A stretch of 64,000 nucleotides of DNA from Methylotenera mobilis JLW8 (lineage in GTDB: Bacteria > Pseudomonadota > Gammaproteobacteria > Burkholderiales > Methylophilaceae), in the NCBI RefSeq assembly GCF_000023705.1, contig NC_012968.1:2108001-2172000 (forward strand), read 5' to 3'. The notes beneath the pieces are model-generated. The model had not been told where the DNA came from and searched no databases. It worked only from the letters and a program-made list of their open reading frames with translations. A program made the translations under genes and the position numbers. Positions 20,201-29,489 of this stretch are shown here, in pieces; positions within the stretch are counted from its first letter, which is position 1, and each line of letters begins with the position of its first letter.

Positions 20201-21049
20201 ATGATACGACTATTGATAAAAATACGACTATTGATAAAAAACCGTGTGCTGTGGCTATTGATGGCGTTAAGCTTCACGCTATCAAGTTACGCGGCCAATG
20301 ATTTCAAGATTTTTACCTTGCAGCATCGCTTTGCCGAAGAGGTCTTGCCAACCATTCAAGCCGTAATTGGCGATCATGGCACTGCCTCTGCCATACAAAA
20401 CCAACTCATTGTACGCACCGATAGCAGAACGATGGCAGAGGTTGAACAAACCATCTCCACACTGGATACCGCACGTGAAAACTTCACCATCAGCGTCAAG
20501 CGCCAGAACATCTCCTCTGGCAGTAACCGTAACAGCACAATCAGAGGCCGCACCCGCATCGGTAATGCCACCATACAAACCGGCAATGATGCAAGAGGTG
20601 GTAGGGATGGCATCCAAATAGGCATAGAAGACAACCAGACCAACGCTCAACAAAGTAGCCAACAATTTATTCGGGTCACGGACGGCGCACCGGCTTACAT
20701 CAGTGTAGGTGAGTCTATTCCCTACACTAATGAATGGGTGGTACTCACGCGCCGTTATGCAGTTAGGCAGGTCAGCACGCAATTTGTAGATATCGGCACA
20801 GGCTTTACCGTGCGCGCCCGCAGCATAGGCAGTCAAATTGAACTTGAAATCACCCCGACTTTTTCCAGGCTGCAGCAAGATGGTCGCATAGAGTTTGAGC
20901 AGCTATCATCTACAGTGCGAGTGCAGCGCGGTGAGTGGGTCAATATTGGTGGTATCATGCAAGACAAAGATGAGGTTAGTCGCGCGATATTAGCCAGCGG
21001 CAGCGGGCAATCTTCTCAGAACAGCCAGCTTTTTATTCGTGTTGAATAA
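20201..21049 (+). CDS. Secretin N-domain-like envelope protein
   Basis: A 282-aa exported protein with a basic N-terminus, a hydrophobic signal segment (VLWLLMALSFTLSSYA) and a likely cleavage near residue 31. The next stretch (IFTLQHRFAEEVLPTIQAVI ... ISTLDTARENF) looks like a NolW/secretin N1 domain. The C-terminal half (GFTVRARSIGSQIELEITP, then VNIGGI) looks like the secretin core rim, but the protein is too short to form a full pore. It may assist pilus or type II secretion. The signal peptide begins with an exact 18-bp tandem duplication, so the residues IRLLIK occur twice. Confidence 0.75.
   Translation: MIRLLIKIRLLIKNRVLWLLMALSFTLSSYAANDFKIFTLQHRFAEEVLPTIQAVIGDHGTASAIQNQLIVRTDSRTMAEVEQTISTLDTARENFTISVKRQNISSGSNRNSTIRGRTRIGNATIQTGNDARGGRDGIQIGIEDNQTNAQQSSQQFIRVTDGAPAYISVGESIPYTNEWVVLTRRYAVRQVSTQFVDIGTGFTVRARSIGSQIELEITPTFSRLQQDGRIEFEQLSSTVRVQRGEWVNIGGIMQDKDEVSRAILASGSGQSSQNSQLFIRVE
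20204..20239 (+). repeat. 18-bp tandem duplication at secretin-like start
   Basis: The unit ATACGACTATTGATAAAA occurs twice without gap or mismatch directly after the start codon. It is in frame and lengthens the positively charged N-region of the signal peptide by six residues. Confidence 0.9.
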
Positions 21050-21121
21050 TCATTTTTTGGCAAGCTGTATGAAAGCGGGAACTTTTTTACTATATTTCAG
21101 CTTAATATTTGAAATGTAGTG

Positions 21122-21146
21122 TTTTTTTTTTAATTCCTGCTAGAAT
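21122..21146 (+). promoter_or_regulatory. Poly-T tract and extended -10 before lipoprotein gene
   Basis: A run of ten T (21122-21131) is followed by TGCTAGAAT (21138-21146), which fits an extended -10 element, ~88 bp before the start at 21234. No good -35 at standard spacing is visible. The homopolymer lies where the spacer would be, so slippage there could change promoter strength. Confidence 0.35.
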
Positions 21147-21233
21147 TTGCGCCACTCGATATAGTTATTAGTCACTTTTTAAGTAGTATCGAAAACAGTT
21201 TTTTAACCAGTTAAACTCATAAGGAAATATAAA

Positions 21234-21461
21234 ATGACACGTTCTGTTTTGTTAGCTGCATTGTTAGCTCTTGCTGTTACTGCTTGTGGTGAAAAAGCTG
21301 CTGAAGCTCCTGCTGTTGAAGCTCCTGCTGTTGAAGCTCCTGCTGCTGAAGCTGCTCCTGCTGCTGAAGCACCAGCTGCTGAAGCTGCTCCTGCTGCTGA
21401 AGCACCAGCTGCTGAAGCTGCTCCTGCTGCTGAAGCTGCTCCTGCTGAAGCTGCAAAATAA
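21234..21461 (+). CDS. Small Ala/Pro/Glu-repeat lipoprotein
   Basis: A 75-aa protein with a lipoprotein signal (lipobox VTAC, Cys18). The mature part is almost entirely repeats of APAAEA and APAVEA. Such low-complexity, acidic, Ala/Pro-rich stretches form extended spacers in the periplasm. AAGGAAAT precedes the ATG and a strong terminator follows, so it is a single-gene unit, probably well expressed. The repeats use nearly the same codons each time (GCTGCTGAAGCTCCTGCT), making the gene prone to slippage and length variation. No enzymatic function is likely. Confidence 0.8.
   Translation: MTRSVLLAALLALAVTACGEKAAEAPAVEAPAVEAPAAEAAPAAEAPAAEAAPAAEAPAAEAAPAAEAAPAEAAK
21306..21452 (+). repeat. In-frame degenerate tandem repeat in lipoprotein gene
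   Basis: The segment consists of short units built from GCT, GAA, CCT and GTT codons, including two near-identical copies of a 33-bp block encoding EAAPAAEAPAA. Changes in copy number would stay in frame. Confidence 0.8.
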
Positions 21462-21485
21462 TTTATTGTTTAATCAATAATTATT

Positions 21486-21514
21486 AAAAAAGCCGACGTA
21501 AGTCGGCTTTTTTT
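21486..21514 (+). terminator. Terminator of the repeat lipoprotein gene
   Basis: A 12-bp stem AAAAAAGCCGAC/GTCGGCTTTTTT with loop GTAA ends in a T-run, 25 bp after the stop codon. Confidence 0.9.
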
Positions 21515-21612
21515 ATTGTTAAACACTCAGCTCAGCGATTAGCACTAACTCAGATGCTCCCGTAACCAATTGAACTAATTTTGGTGAACTGATTCTTGGC
21601 AAATTACTTTGG

Positions 21613-22386
21613 TTAACTAATTTGCCGCCAGTCAAAACCCAAGGCCTGATCCGCAATACCAATCCAATCTAGGGTGCAACCCGCAGTTTGTGCCAACGCA
21701 GTTTTCGCGAGCAATGGCGTATTGTTCTTTGCACTCAGATGCGCAGCGATTAAATGCTGCAATTTAGAACGATCTAACCTGGCAAGTAAATCAGCCGCAG
21801 CTGCATTCTCCAAATGCCCCCACTCACCACCCACACGTTTCTTTAAAGAGGCCGCATAAGGTCCATTACGCAGCATGGCGCTATCATGATTACACTCCAG
21901 CACCAACGCATCACAGCCGCTTAATTGCTGCTCGATATGCACAGTGCTGCGTCCTACATCAGTCAGCACCCCTAGGCGACGCTGACCATCGCCAAATACA
22001 AATTGCACAGGCTCACGCGCATCATGTGGAACTGGGTAAGGGTACACCTCAACATCAGCCACACTAAACGGTGTGTGGCTATCAATGACATTCAGTTGTA
22101 AATCATGCTGACGCGGGAAATATCGCTCAGCCATTTTGAGGGTGCCATAGGTGAGCCAAACCGGTATGTGATGCGCAGCGGCAAACTTAAAAGCACCACC
22201 TGCGTGATCATCATGTTCGTGTGTGATGACGACACCCGCTAAATCTTCAGGGCTTAGGTTTAAACGCGCCAAGCGACTAGTGGTTTCCTTAATGCTAAAC
22301 CCACAGTCCAGCATTAACCTTGTGTTGTTGACCTCCACCACTAGCGCATTGCCAGCGCTGCCACTGCCAAGCGAAGCAAAGCGCAT
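21613..22386 (-). CDS. MBL-fold metallo-hydrolase
   Basis: A cytosolic beta-lactamase-fold hydrolase. The metal motif is THEHDDHAGG (His56, His58, Asp60, His61), followed by further ligands in VPHDAREPVQF and ECNHDSAML. The 257-aa size and the start MRFASLGSGSAGNALVV are typical of the YycJ/WalJ-like group, which probably acts on nucleic acid or a phosphodiester. The exact substrate is unknown. It stands alone between two terminators. Confidence 0.88.
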   Translation of the reverse strand: MRFASLGSGSAGNALVVEVNNTRLMLDCGFSIKETTSRLARLNLSPEDLAGVVITHEHDDHAGGAFKFAAAHHIPVWLTYGTLKMAERYFPRQHDLQLNVIDSHTPFSVADVEVYPYPVPHDAREPVQFVFGDGQRRLGVLTDVGRSTVHIEQQLSGCDALVLECNHDSAMLRNGPYAASLKKRVGGEWGHLENAAAADLLARLDRSKLQHLIAAHLSAKNNTPLLAKTALAQTAGCTLDWIGIADQALGFDWRQIS

Positions 22387-22541
22387 TCTGATCTCTCTTC
22401 TATAAACAATATTAAAGACAAGCTAGTGCTGAGCAAGTAGCAAGCTAAAAACATATAGATGCCTAATCGATAGCAAACCTAGCATATATTGGCCGAAAAC
22501 CGTCCGCGCAGCCTAGCTTGAAGCCTGTAACGACACCTAAT

Positions 22542-22567
22542 AAAAAAGGCGGCCAGAGCCGCCTTTT
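22542..22567 (-). terminator. Terminator of bamC
   Basis: A 10-bp stem AAAAGGCGGC/GCCGCCTTTT with a four-base loop is followed on the minus strand by a T-run, 12 bp past the bamC stop. Confidence 0.88.
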
Positions 22568-22578
22568 CTAACGCTTAG

Positions 22579-23874
22579 TTAGCGCAACTGCTCATACATC
22601 AAGGCAATAATTCTGTTTGCCGTTGTGGTACGAACCCGTGCGCCCTCGCTATCAACCACAGTGACCACGGCACCATTGTCAGCATCACTCACTTTGATAC
22701 GGTATTGACGCTCTTTGTTAGCTTTTTGCTTGTCGTCACTACCCCAGAATTTCAAGCTATCCACGATACTTTTATCTTCTTTTTTGGCGGCTGTTTCAGG
22801 CTTCTTCGCCTCATCATCACCCCAGAATTTAATGCTCTCGATCAAACCTTTCTTTTTCTTAGGCGCATCGTCGATATCCACGTCAGCATAGCGCACAAAG
22901 TAAAGACCATTAGAGCGATCTCTATCGTCAATCACAAAGCCCACACGGTCTAAAGCCAAGCCCACACGGCGCCATGCACGGTCGAACTGATCGGTCAGCA
23001 GCAACCTAGCGCTACCGTCAGACTCTTTCACCACCTCAGCATTTTTAGACACGGCTGCATCAGCCAGTATCGCTTGCGATTTCTTCTCTTCTACGCCCAG
23101 TTTCACCATCAAACGGCGTAATAGCTCAACGTCCAACTCCGCATCAAAAGCATCGTTCTTAGGCGTAGTTGCCGCGTCAGCTCTGTAGCCGGTTTCAATG
23201 TCACCCAATTGTGTTCTAACACGGTTTTTACCATCATCCGGCGCACCCACCACTGAGCGATGCGACATGTAAATCTCGGTGGTGCCCGTGTCGTTACCAT
23301 GCTCCAAACGCGTACGGAATTTTCGCTTATCCGCAAATCCTGATAATTTATCCAGCCATTTATCAAACTTATCTAGCGCATTACCAGACTCATCCTTTTT
23401 AATCGCCTCAGCATCAATCCACTCGGTTTCCATCACGCCAATTTGTGGATTCTCTACACGCACCGCAAAGCCCATATCGGTCCAGAAATCACGAATCAGT
23501 GGCCAAATTTTATCGGCAGGCGCATTCACTACCAGCCAACGCTGCGTGCCGGACTTCTCCATACGCACACCTTCTGGGTTTTGTAGCACTTTCTCAACAC
23601 CTACCTCTTGCCCCTCTTGCGCTTGGCTATAACTAGAGTAACTCGCGCTACCCGGCACTGCGTACGCTTCACTCACTGGGCTCGCCGTCAGGTCTGGCGG
23701 CACTTCCAGCGGACGGGAGCGGCCTGCGCCTTTGTAATCCGACTTATTATCAATAAAAGGTATAGAGTCACAAGCGCTTAAACTTGCCATCAAAAACAAA
23801 GGCAGCATTACAGTCTTTGCTTTACGCAACGCTCCTGAACCATAAGCGCTTGCGTTGAAATTAACTTGTTTCAT
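22579..23874 (-). CDS. bamC: Outer membrane assembly lipoprotein BamC
   Basis: Lipoprotein of the BAM complex that inserts beta-barrel proteins into the outer membrane. The lipobox ends at Cys35 (SLSAC). After it comes the unstructured BamD-binding segment (YKGAGRSRPLEVPPDLTAS). Two helix-grip domains follow, at ~95-200 and ~280-431. At 431 aa it is longer than E. coli BamC (~344). The extra length includes a charged insert in the second domain with two copies of an S-I/L-KFWG motif (~343-356 and ~369-381). It lies downstream of dapA in the same direction, as is usual. Confidence 0.93.
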   Translation of the reverse strand: MKQVNFNASAYGSGALRKAKTVMLPLFLMASLSACDSIPFIDNKSDYKGAGRSRPLEVPPDLTASPVSEAYAVPGSASYSSYSQAQEGQEVGVEKVLQNPEGVRMEKSGTQRWLVVNAPADKIWPLIRDFWTDMGFAVRVENPQIGVMETEWIDAEAIKKDESGNALDKFDKWLDKLSGFADKRKFRTRLEHGNDTGTTEIYMSHRSVVGAPDDGKNRVRTQLGDIETGYRADAATTPKNDAFDAELDVELLRRLMVKLGVEEKKSQAILADAAVSKNAEVVKESDGSARLLLTDQFDRAWRRVGLALDRVGFVIDDRDRSNGLYFVRYADVDIDDAPKKKKGLIESIKFWGDDEAKKPETAAKKEDKSIVDSLKFWGSDDKQKANKERQYRIKVSDADNGAVVTVVDSEGARVRTTTANRIIALMYEQLR

Positions 23875-23904
23875 TCAAACCTCGTGTTAGAACTCTATTG
23901 TTCG

Positions 23905-24780
23905 TTATAAAATTTGTGCAGGCTCACATGCCTTGCGTAAAACTTCATGATACTGCGCAGATAAACTAACCATAGGCAAGCGAATGCCGGTTTTAATCAT
24001 GCCCATCTGCTCCAACACCCATTTGACAGGGATTGGATTTGCCTCAACAAACAGCTTCTGATGCAAGCCAAACAGTTTGGCGTTGATTTCACGCGCAACT
24101 TTGACATCACCCGCCAGCGCTGCCACGCACATGTCGTGCATCAACTTAGGCGCTACGTTGGCTGTTACTGAAATAACGCCATGCCCACCCAACAACATTA
24201 AAGATAATGCAGTTGCATCGTCGCCACTGTAAATTGCGAACTCTTTTGGAGCGCGTAACAGCAAATCAGTTCCACGCTCAATGCCGCCGGTTGCATCTTT
24301 AATGCCCACGATATTGGCATGGGTAGCTAAACGCAGTACGGTGTCGTTACTGATATCACAGCCAGTACGGCCTGGTACGTTGTAGAGAATTTGCGGAATA
24401 GCTACGGCATCGGCCACGGCTTTAAAATGCTGATACAAGCCTTCTTGCGTAGGCTTGTTGTAATAAGGCGCAACCAACAGACAGGCGTCAGCGCCTAGCG
24501 CTTTGGCTTTTTTCGTCAGCACAATGGCTTCTTTGGTTGAGTTAGCGCCAGTGCCGGCAATCACCGGTACACGACCAGCCACTTGCTCGACGGCAGTTTG
24601 AATCAGCAAGCAATGCTCATCAAAATCTACAGTAGGAGACTCCCCTGTAGTGCCAACAATCACAATACCATCCGAACCCTGATCAATATGAAAATCAATC
24701 AATGATTTTAAAGATGGGATATCTAAACGCCCATCTTCAAACATGGGCGAAACAATAGCAACTAAACTGCCTTGCAACAT
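23905..24780 (-). CDS. dapA: 4-hydroxy-tetrahydrodipicolinate synthase
   Basis: Condenses pyruvate with aspartate semialdehyde, the branch step to lysine and diaminopimelate. Catalytic residues match E. coli numbering: Lys161 for the Schiff base (GIKDATGG), Tyr133 (YNVPGRTG) and Thr44-Thr45 (GTTGESPT). The 291-aa length is normal. It is divergent from rsxA across a 339-bp gap and followed by bamC after 30 bp. Confidence 0.98.
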   Translation of the reverse strand: MLQGSLVAIVSPMFEDGRLDIPSLKSLIDFHIDQGSDGIVIVGTTGESPTVDFDEHCLLIQTAVEQVAGRVPVIAGTGANSTKEAIVLTKKAKALGADACLLVAPYYNKPTQEGLYQHFKAVADAVAIPQILYNVPGRTGCDISNDTVLRLATHANIVGIKDATGGIERGTDLLLRAPKEFAIYSGDDATALSLMLLGGHGVISVTANVAPKLMHDMCVAALAGDVKVAREINAKLFGLHQKLFVEANPIPVKWVLEQMGMIKTGIRLPMVSLSAQYHEVLRKACEPAQIL

Positions 24781-25119
24781 AGGAAATCTACCTGATTCAT
24801 AATGTTATATTTTAACCTGAATGTTTCATAATTTTCTGCATTTATTACGCACAATTTCCATTTGGCGATTATTTTATAAGAACATTCGCCCATATCTTTC
24901 TGTAAGTACCGGCAATCAGCAAGCTTGTGACTGCCGTAGCACTTAAATCACACGGCACGAGGTAAATTGCCAACGCCACAGACAACGCAGATGCCTGCCT
25001 GCTAAACTGTAGCTAAAACTTATGGCAGCATTGATATATCAAACACTTACTAAGTACGGTCTTGACGGATTAACGCTGTATAATCTAGGCACTTATTGCT
25101 GAAATCCCATATTTGAAAT
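24781..25119. other. Divergent intergenic region dapA/rsxA
   Basis: This 339-bp gap should hold promoters for both dapA and the rsx operon. A perfect TATAAT lies at 25079-25084, 36 bp before rsxA. The only TTGACG (25062-25067) is 11 bp from it, too close to serve as its -35. I see no ORF, RNA gene or strong palindrome. Confidence 0.4.
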
Positions 25120-25713
25120 ATGACTTTCGACTTTCATCATTACATTATGATTTTAATTGGCACCGTGTTTGTAAATAACATTGTGCTAGTGAAGATTCTG
25201 GGCTTATGCCCATTCATGGGCGTTTCTAAAAAACTAGAAGCCTCTATCGGTATGGCCGGTGCCACCGCGCTAGTATTAAGCGTAGGCTCGATGACCAGTT
25301 GGGGTATTAACCATTACCTGCTAGAGCCGAATGGGCTGTTTTATCTACGGACACTTTCTTTCATAGTGATTATTGCCGGTGTGGTGCAGTTGACCGAAAT
25401 GGTCATGGAAAAGAACTTCCCTACCCTGCACCAAGGTCTTGGCATTTTCTTACCGCTAATCACTACCAACTGCGCGGTGCTTGGCATCCCACTGCTTAAT
25501 GCACAAGCTAGCCATAGCTTTTTGGAGTCACTATTTTTCGGGCTAGGTGGCGCGCTAGGCTTTTCACTAGTATTGATACTGTTTGCATCCATGCGTGAGC
25601 GCTTAGAAGGCGCAGACGTACCTGCGGCATTTAAAGGCTCGGCGATTGCGATGATTACCGCCGCATTGATGAGCTTGGCCTTTATGGGCTTTATGGGTCT
25701 AGACAAATATTAA
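25120..25713 (+). CDS. rsxA: Rnf/Rsx electron transport complex subunit A
   Basis: Integral membrane subunit of the Rnf complex, which couples electron flow between NADH and ferredoxin to ion movement, or in its Rsx role keeps SoxR reduced. Six helices are predicted. The family start region VGTVxVNN appears as [20 protein letters not shown]. The conserved Cys-containing ITTNCAVLG segment lies mid-protein and contributes to the membrane Fe-S site shared with RsxE. It is the first gene of the rsxABCDGE-nth cluster. Confidence 0.97.
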   Translation: MTFDFHHYIMILIGTVFVNNIVLVKILGLCPFMGVSKKLEASIGMAGATALVLSVGSMTSWGINHYLLEPNGLFYLRTLSFIVIIAGVVQLTEMVMEKNFPTLHQGLGIFLPLITTNCAVLGIPLLNAQASHSFLESLFFGLGGALGFSLVLILFASMRERLEGADVPAAFKGSAIAMITAALMSLAFMGFMGLDKY

Positions 25714-25843
25714 AGTTGATTACTGAACCGCTGAGCAGTAATAAAAACTGTTTGAATTAGCGGTGGTAGAGGCACGTTAAACAGCCGCATCAAGAATTAA
25801 AAACAATTAGCCATTTTTTATTTAAAAACAATCAAAAAGCGAT

Positions 25844-26446
25844 ATGTTACTCACTTCCATCTACGTCATGCTTGGGCTAGCCTTGGTGCTAGGTGCGTTG
25901 CTAGGCATTGCAGCACTACTGTTTAAAGTAGAGGGCGACCCACTGGTGGCTCGCATTGATGCCATTTTGCCGCAAACCCAATGCGGCCAATGCGGTTACC
26001 CTGGCTGCAAGCCCTACGCAACGGCTATTGCCAATGGTGAAGCAGACATCAACCAGTGTCCGCCCGGTGGTGATGCTGGCGTACACGCGCTGGCTGATTT
26101 ACTTGGCGTAGAGTATAAGCCTCTCAATGCGGAGCACGGCTTACCCAAGCCCAAAGCGGTTGCTTTTATTGATGAAGCCACGTGCATAGGCTGCACCTTA
26201 TGTATTCAGGCCTGTCCGGTTGATGCCATCTTGGGCGCAGCTAAACACATGCATACGATTATTGCATCTGAATGCACGGGCTGCGAACTATGCTTGGCAC
26301 CATGCCCAGTAGACTGCATCAGCATGCAACCACTGGCCGAAACCCCTGATAACTGGAAATGGAAGTATCCGGTATTTCCTATCAAGGTACTACCTGCAAA
26401 TCCTGACGCAAAACCTGGCACAAATACTGATAGGGTGTCGTCATGA
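25844..26446 (+). CDS. rsxB: Rnf/Rsx complex ferredoxin-like subunit B
   Basis: Membrane-anchored iron-sulfur protein. It has an N-terminal helix (~residues 5-28), then a 4Fe-4S domain with [13 protein letters not shown]. Two ferredoxin-type clusters follow: [14 protein letters not shown] and [15 protein letters not shown]. The 200-aa length is normal. Its stop overlaps the rsxC start (ATGA), indicating translational coupling. Confidence 0.97.
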   Translation: MLLTSIYVMLGLALVLGALLGIAALLFKVEGDPLVARIDAILPQTQCGQCGYPGCKPYATAIANGEADINQCPPGGDAGVHALADLLGVEYKPLNAEHGLPKPKAVAFIDEATCIGCTLCIQACPVDAILGAAKHMHTIIASECTGCELCLAPCPVDCISMQPLAETPDNWKWKYPVFPIKVLPANPDAKPGTNTDRVSS

Positions 26447-28356
26447 ACACCATTATGCAATTTGCCAGTAAGCTGATGAAAAGCCTCGCTACCAATGCGG
26501 CTAGCGAGGTACATAAGTTTCATGGTGGCGTACACCCAGATGAGCATAAACATGAGTCCACCACGCGCCCGATTGCACAACTGCCGATACCGGAAACCCT
26601 GACCCTGCCATTACGCCAGCACGTGGGTTACATTCCTAAACTCAAGGTGAAAGTAGGCGATTACGTTTTAAAAGGTGAAATGCTGGCCGAGGCCGAAGGC
26701 ACTGTGTCTGCCGCTATCCACGCACCGACTTCAGGCACCATTACTGCGATTGCTGAGGCCGTCATTCCGCACCCCTCCGGCCTGCCCGATATTTGCGTCA
26801 GCCTGCAGCCGGACGGTAAAGACCTATGGAAACCATTAACACCGATAGACTGGAAGCATACCGCGCACAATGAGTTGATTACTAGCCTGCGCACCTCTGG
26901 CATCGTGGGTCTGGGCGGCGCCACCTTCCCCACCCACATCAAGCTGCGTAAAGATGGAGCATCAGCCATCCATACCTTAATCATCAACGCAGCCGAGTGC
27001 GAGCCTTACATCACCTGTGATGACATGTTGATGCGCGAACGTGCTGATGAAATTATACAAGGCATCGCAATCGCCCAGCATTTACTGAGGGCAACAGCAG
27101 TGGTGATTGGTATCGAAGACAACAAGCCTGCGGCCGCCCACGCCATGACAGCCGCCAGCCAAACTTTGGCTAACGTAACCGTCACCACAGTGCCCACCCT
27201 TTACCCTAGTGGCGATGCGCGCCGACTCATCCATTTACTGCTGGGCGTAGAAGTACCGCATCACAAACGCTCAACCGAGGTTGGCATTCAGGTATTTAAC
27301 GTAGCCACCGTACTCGCGCTTTATCGCTATTTTACTTTTGGCGAGCCCAGCGTCAGCCGTATTGTTACCGTCACCGGTAATGTAGCATCGCCACAAAACT
27401 TTGAGGTTTTGTTAGGTACCCCCATGCCATTATTAATCGCAGCAGCAGGTGGAGCCAAAGCAGATACCACGCACTATGTGATGGGCGGGCCGATGATGGG
27501 CTTTGATTTACCCAGTCTCAATGTGCCGGTTACTAAAGCGGCTAATTGCATTATTGCCGCCAGCCCCAACTTATTTGCACCACCGCCGCCAGCCCAGCCG
27601 TGCATACGTTGCACACGCTGTGCAGACGCGTGCCCAGTTAATTTGCAGCCGCAAGAACTGTATTGGTTTGCTAAGTCTGACAATTTTGAGAAAGCAAGAG
27701 ATTACAAGCTATTTGATTGTATCGAATGTGGCTGCTGCACTTATGTGTGTCCTAGCAATATTCCGCTCGTGCAATACTATCGCTACGCGAAAAGCGAGAT
27801 TATTGCGCTGGACAAAGCGCAGGAAGCGGCTGACTTGGCGCGTGAGCGCAATGACTTTAGGTTAGCCCGCATTGAACGCGAGAAAATGGAACGGGCGCAA
27901 AAACACGCAGAGCGGGCAGCTGCAGCCAAAAACAATGCCGCGCAACCCGAGTCAGCAGAAGCCGATAAAGCAGCAAGCAATCCCGACGCAGTAGAGGCGA
28001 AAAAAGCCGCCATTGCTGCAGCGGTAGAACGGGCAAGAGCACTCAAGCTAGCCGCAGCCTCCGGCGATGCGGCTAACGCTGGCAACGAACAGCCACTAGC
28101 GGAGCAAAGCAGTAACGAGACAAAACCAGATAGCACCACAATAGTAGACAGTGACGCCCAAGCAAAAATAGATAAAAAGGCGTTGATTGCTGCCGCGATG
28201 GAGCGCGCCAAAGCGCAAAAACTGGCGGCAGCGCAGATTGGTGCTGCCCCTAAAAACACAGAAAACCTCAGCGCCAAGGTGAAAGCTGAGATTGATGAGA
28301 TAGAAGCCATACGCGCCAAAGCACAGCAAATGGTGCAAGATAAAACACCTGATTAA
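26443..28356 (+). CDS. rsxC: Rnf/Rsx complex subunit C
   Basis: The NADH-dehydrogenase-like peripheral subunit, holding FMN and two 4Fe-4S clusters. Residues ~20-130 form the barrel-sandwich domain. The NAD/FMN-binding part has [13 protein letters not shown] and [13 protein letters not shown]. Fe-S motifs are [14 protein letters not shown] and [14 protein letters not shown]. Residues ~455-637 are a long Ala/Lys/Glu helical tail carrying two copies of an AAxxRAxALKLAAA-like repeat, as in other proteobacterial RsxC. Two start ATGs are possible (26443 and 26455). Confidence 0.96.
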   Translation: MNTIMQFASKLMKSLATNAASEVHKFHGGVHPDEHKHESTTRPIAQLPIPETLTLPLRQHVGYIPKLKVKVGDYVLKGEMLAEAEGTVSAAIHAPTSGTITAIAEAVIPHPSGLPDICVSLQPDGKDLWKPLTPIDWKHTAHNELITSLRTSGIVGLGGATFPTHIKLRKDGASAIHTLIINAAECEPYITCDDMLMRERADEIIQGIAIAQHLLRATAVVIGIEDNKPAAAHAMTAASQTLANVTVTTVPTLYPSGDARRLIHLLLGVEVPHHKRSTEVGIQVFNVATVLALYRYFTFGEPSVSRIVTVTGNVASPQNFEVLLGTPMPLLIAAAGGAKADTTHYVMGGPMMGFDLPSLNVPVTKAANCIIAASPNLFAPPPPAQPCIRCTRCADACPVNLQPQELYWFAKSDNFEKARDYKLFDCIECGCCTYVCPSNIPLVQYYRYAKSEIIALDKAQEAADLARERNDFRLARIEREKMERAQKHAERAAAAKNNAAQPESAEADKAASNPDAVEAKKAAIAAAVERARALKLAAASGDAANAGNEQPLAEQSSNETKPDSTTIVDSDAQAKIDKKALIAAAMERAKAQKLAAAQIGAAPKNTENLSAKVKAEIDEIEAIRAKAQQMVQDKTPD

Positions 28357-28452
28357 ATACAGCACTTAATTTAGTGCGCCTGATTGATGACTAACATACG
28401 CTACGGCTACGACATATTTGCTACACAATAGCTGCTAAATAGGATACGACGA

Positions 28453-29472
28453 TTGAACCGCTCACCATACATTACAGACGCGCCTAGCGTAAGCATGATT
28501 ATGCTCAAAGTACTGCTGGCGCTGGTACCGGGCATCATTGCTTATGCATGGGTTTACGGTGCGGGCATATTGCTTACGCTCACGCTTGCCACCATCACCG
28601 CATTAATCACCGAGGCTGCTATTTTAAAAATCAGACAGAGGCCAATTGCTCCTAGCCTGGCAGACCTTAGCGCTGTGGTTACGGCATGGCTGTTGGCATT
28701 AGCGCTACCGCCACTCGCCCCTTGGTGGATCGTGGTGGTGGGAACGTTATTTGCCATTGCCATTGCCAAACAACTCTATGGCGGCTTAGGCTACAATCCG
28801 TTCAACCCAGCCATGGTAGGTTACGCCGTGCTGTTGATTTCTTTTCCGGTCATCATGACCAAATGGCCAGCCCCGCTTGAGCTGGCGACAACGCCATTAA
28901 GCTGGGCCGAACAATTCAGGTTCATTTTGGGCAATGCATTACCCGCGGGCGTGCAATTAGACGCCGTCACCTCGGCCACGCCGCTAGACTACCTCAAAAC
29001 ACAGCGCATGCTGCAACAAGAAGTCACCACTATTTCACAAGCACCTATTTTTGGTCACTTTGGCGCTAAAGGTGGGGAGATCGTCACGGCAGCGTATTTG
29101 CTAGGTGGCCTGTATTTACTGCAACAACGCATCATCTCCTGGCATTTACCTGCAGCGTTTATTGCCGCACTTGCGTTAATTTCCTTGGTGTTCAGCACGG
29201 TCAACCCTGGCCAATTTGCAGGTCCTGGCCTGCACTTAATGGCTGGCGCTTCCATGTTAGGCGCGTTCTTTATTATTACTGACCCGGTCAGCGGCCCAAC
29301 CACACCTAACGGCAAACTATACTTTGCGGCCGGCGCAGGGGTACTCACCTATTTGATTCGCGTGTATGGCGGCTATCCGGATGGCGTTGCTTTTGCGGTG
29401 TTAATCATGAACATGTGCGTGCCATTGATTGATGCACATACCCAGCCACGTGTATTTGGCCATAAACGTTAA
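28453..29472 (+). CDS. rsxD: Rnf/Rsx complex subunit D
   Basis: Membrane subunit carrying covalent FMN. The flavinylation site is DAVTSATPLDYL with the acceptor threonine. Multiple helices surround it, and GGLGYNPFNPAMVGYAVL is a family signature. The start is TTG, supported by AGGA 8 nt upstream; no ATG fits the conserved N-terminus (RSPYITDAPSVSMIM). The 339-aa length is normal. It is separated from rsxC by 96 bp. Confidence 0.96.
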   Translation: MNRSPYITDAPSVSMIMLKVLLALVPGIIAYAWVYGAGILLTLTLATITALITEAAILKIRQRPIAPSLADLSAVVTAWLLALALPPLAPWWIVVVGTLFAIAIAKQLYGGLGYNPFNPAMVGYAVLLISFPVIMTKWPAPLELATTPLSWAEQFRFILGNALPAGVQLDAVTSATPLDYLKTQRMLQQEVTTISQAPIFGHFGAKGGEIVTAAYLLGGLYLLQQRIISWHLPAAFIAALALISLVFSTVNPGQFAGPGLHLMAGASMLGAFFIITDPVSGPTTPNGKLYFAAGAGVLTYLIRVYGGYPDGVAFAVLIMNMCVPLIDAHTQPRVFGHKR

Positions 29473-29489
29473 CGACGAGTAGCACGACA

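Noticed and set aside
20282-20878. 198-codon minus-strand frame opposite the secretin-like gene
   Set aside because: No ribosome binding site or family; antisense to a gene with a signal peptide and domain match.
21109-21146. TTGAAA with TAGAAT as promoter of the lipoprotein gene
   Set aside because: The spacer is 26 bp, far from 17. Only the extended -10 is kept as a weak candidate.
21271-21480. 69-codon Leu-rich frame in the lipoprotein gene
   Set aside because: Frame-shifted reading of the GCTGCTGAAGCTCCT repeats; no start signal of its own.
25062-25084. TTGACG and TATAAT as a sigma-70 promoter for rsxA
   Set aside because: The spacer would be only 11 bp; the two boxes cannot be used together. 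TATAAT alone may still be a -10.
27783-28319. 178-codon minus-strand frame in rsxC
   Set aside because: Complement of the Ala-rich tail of rsxC; the Ala/Ser-rich sequence is a by-product of GC-biased codons.
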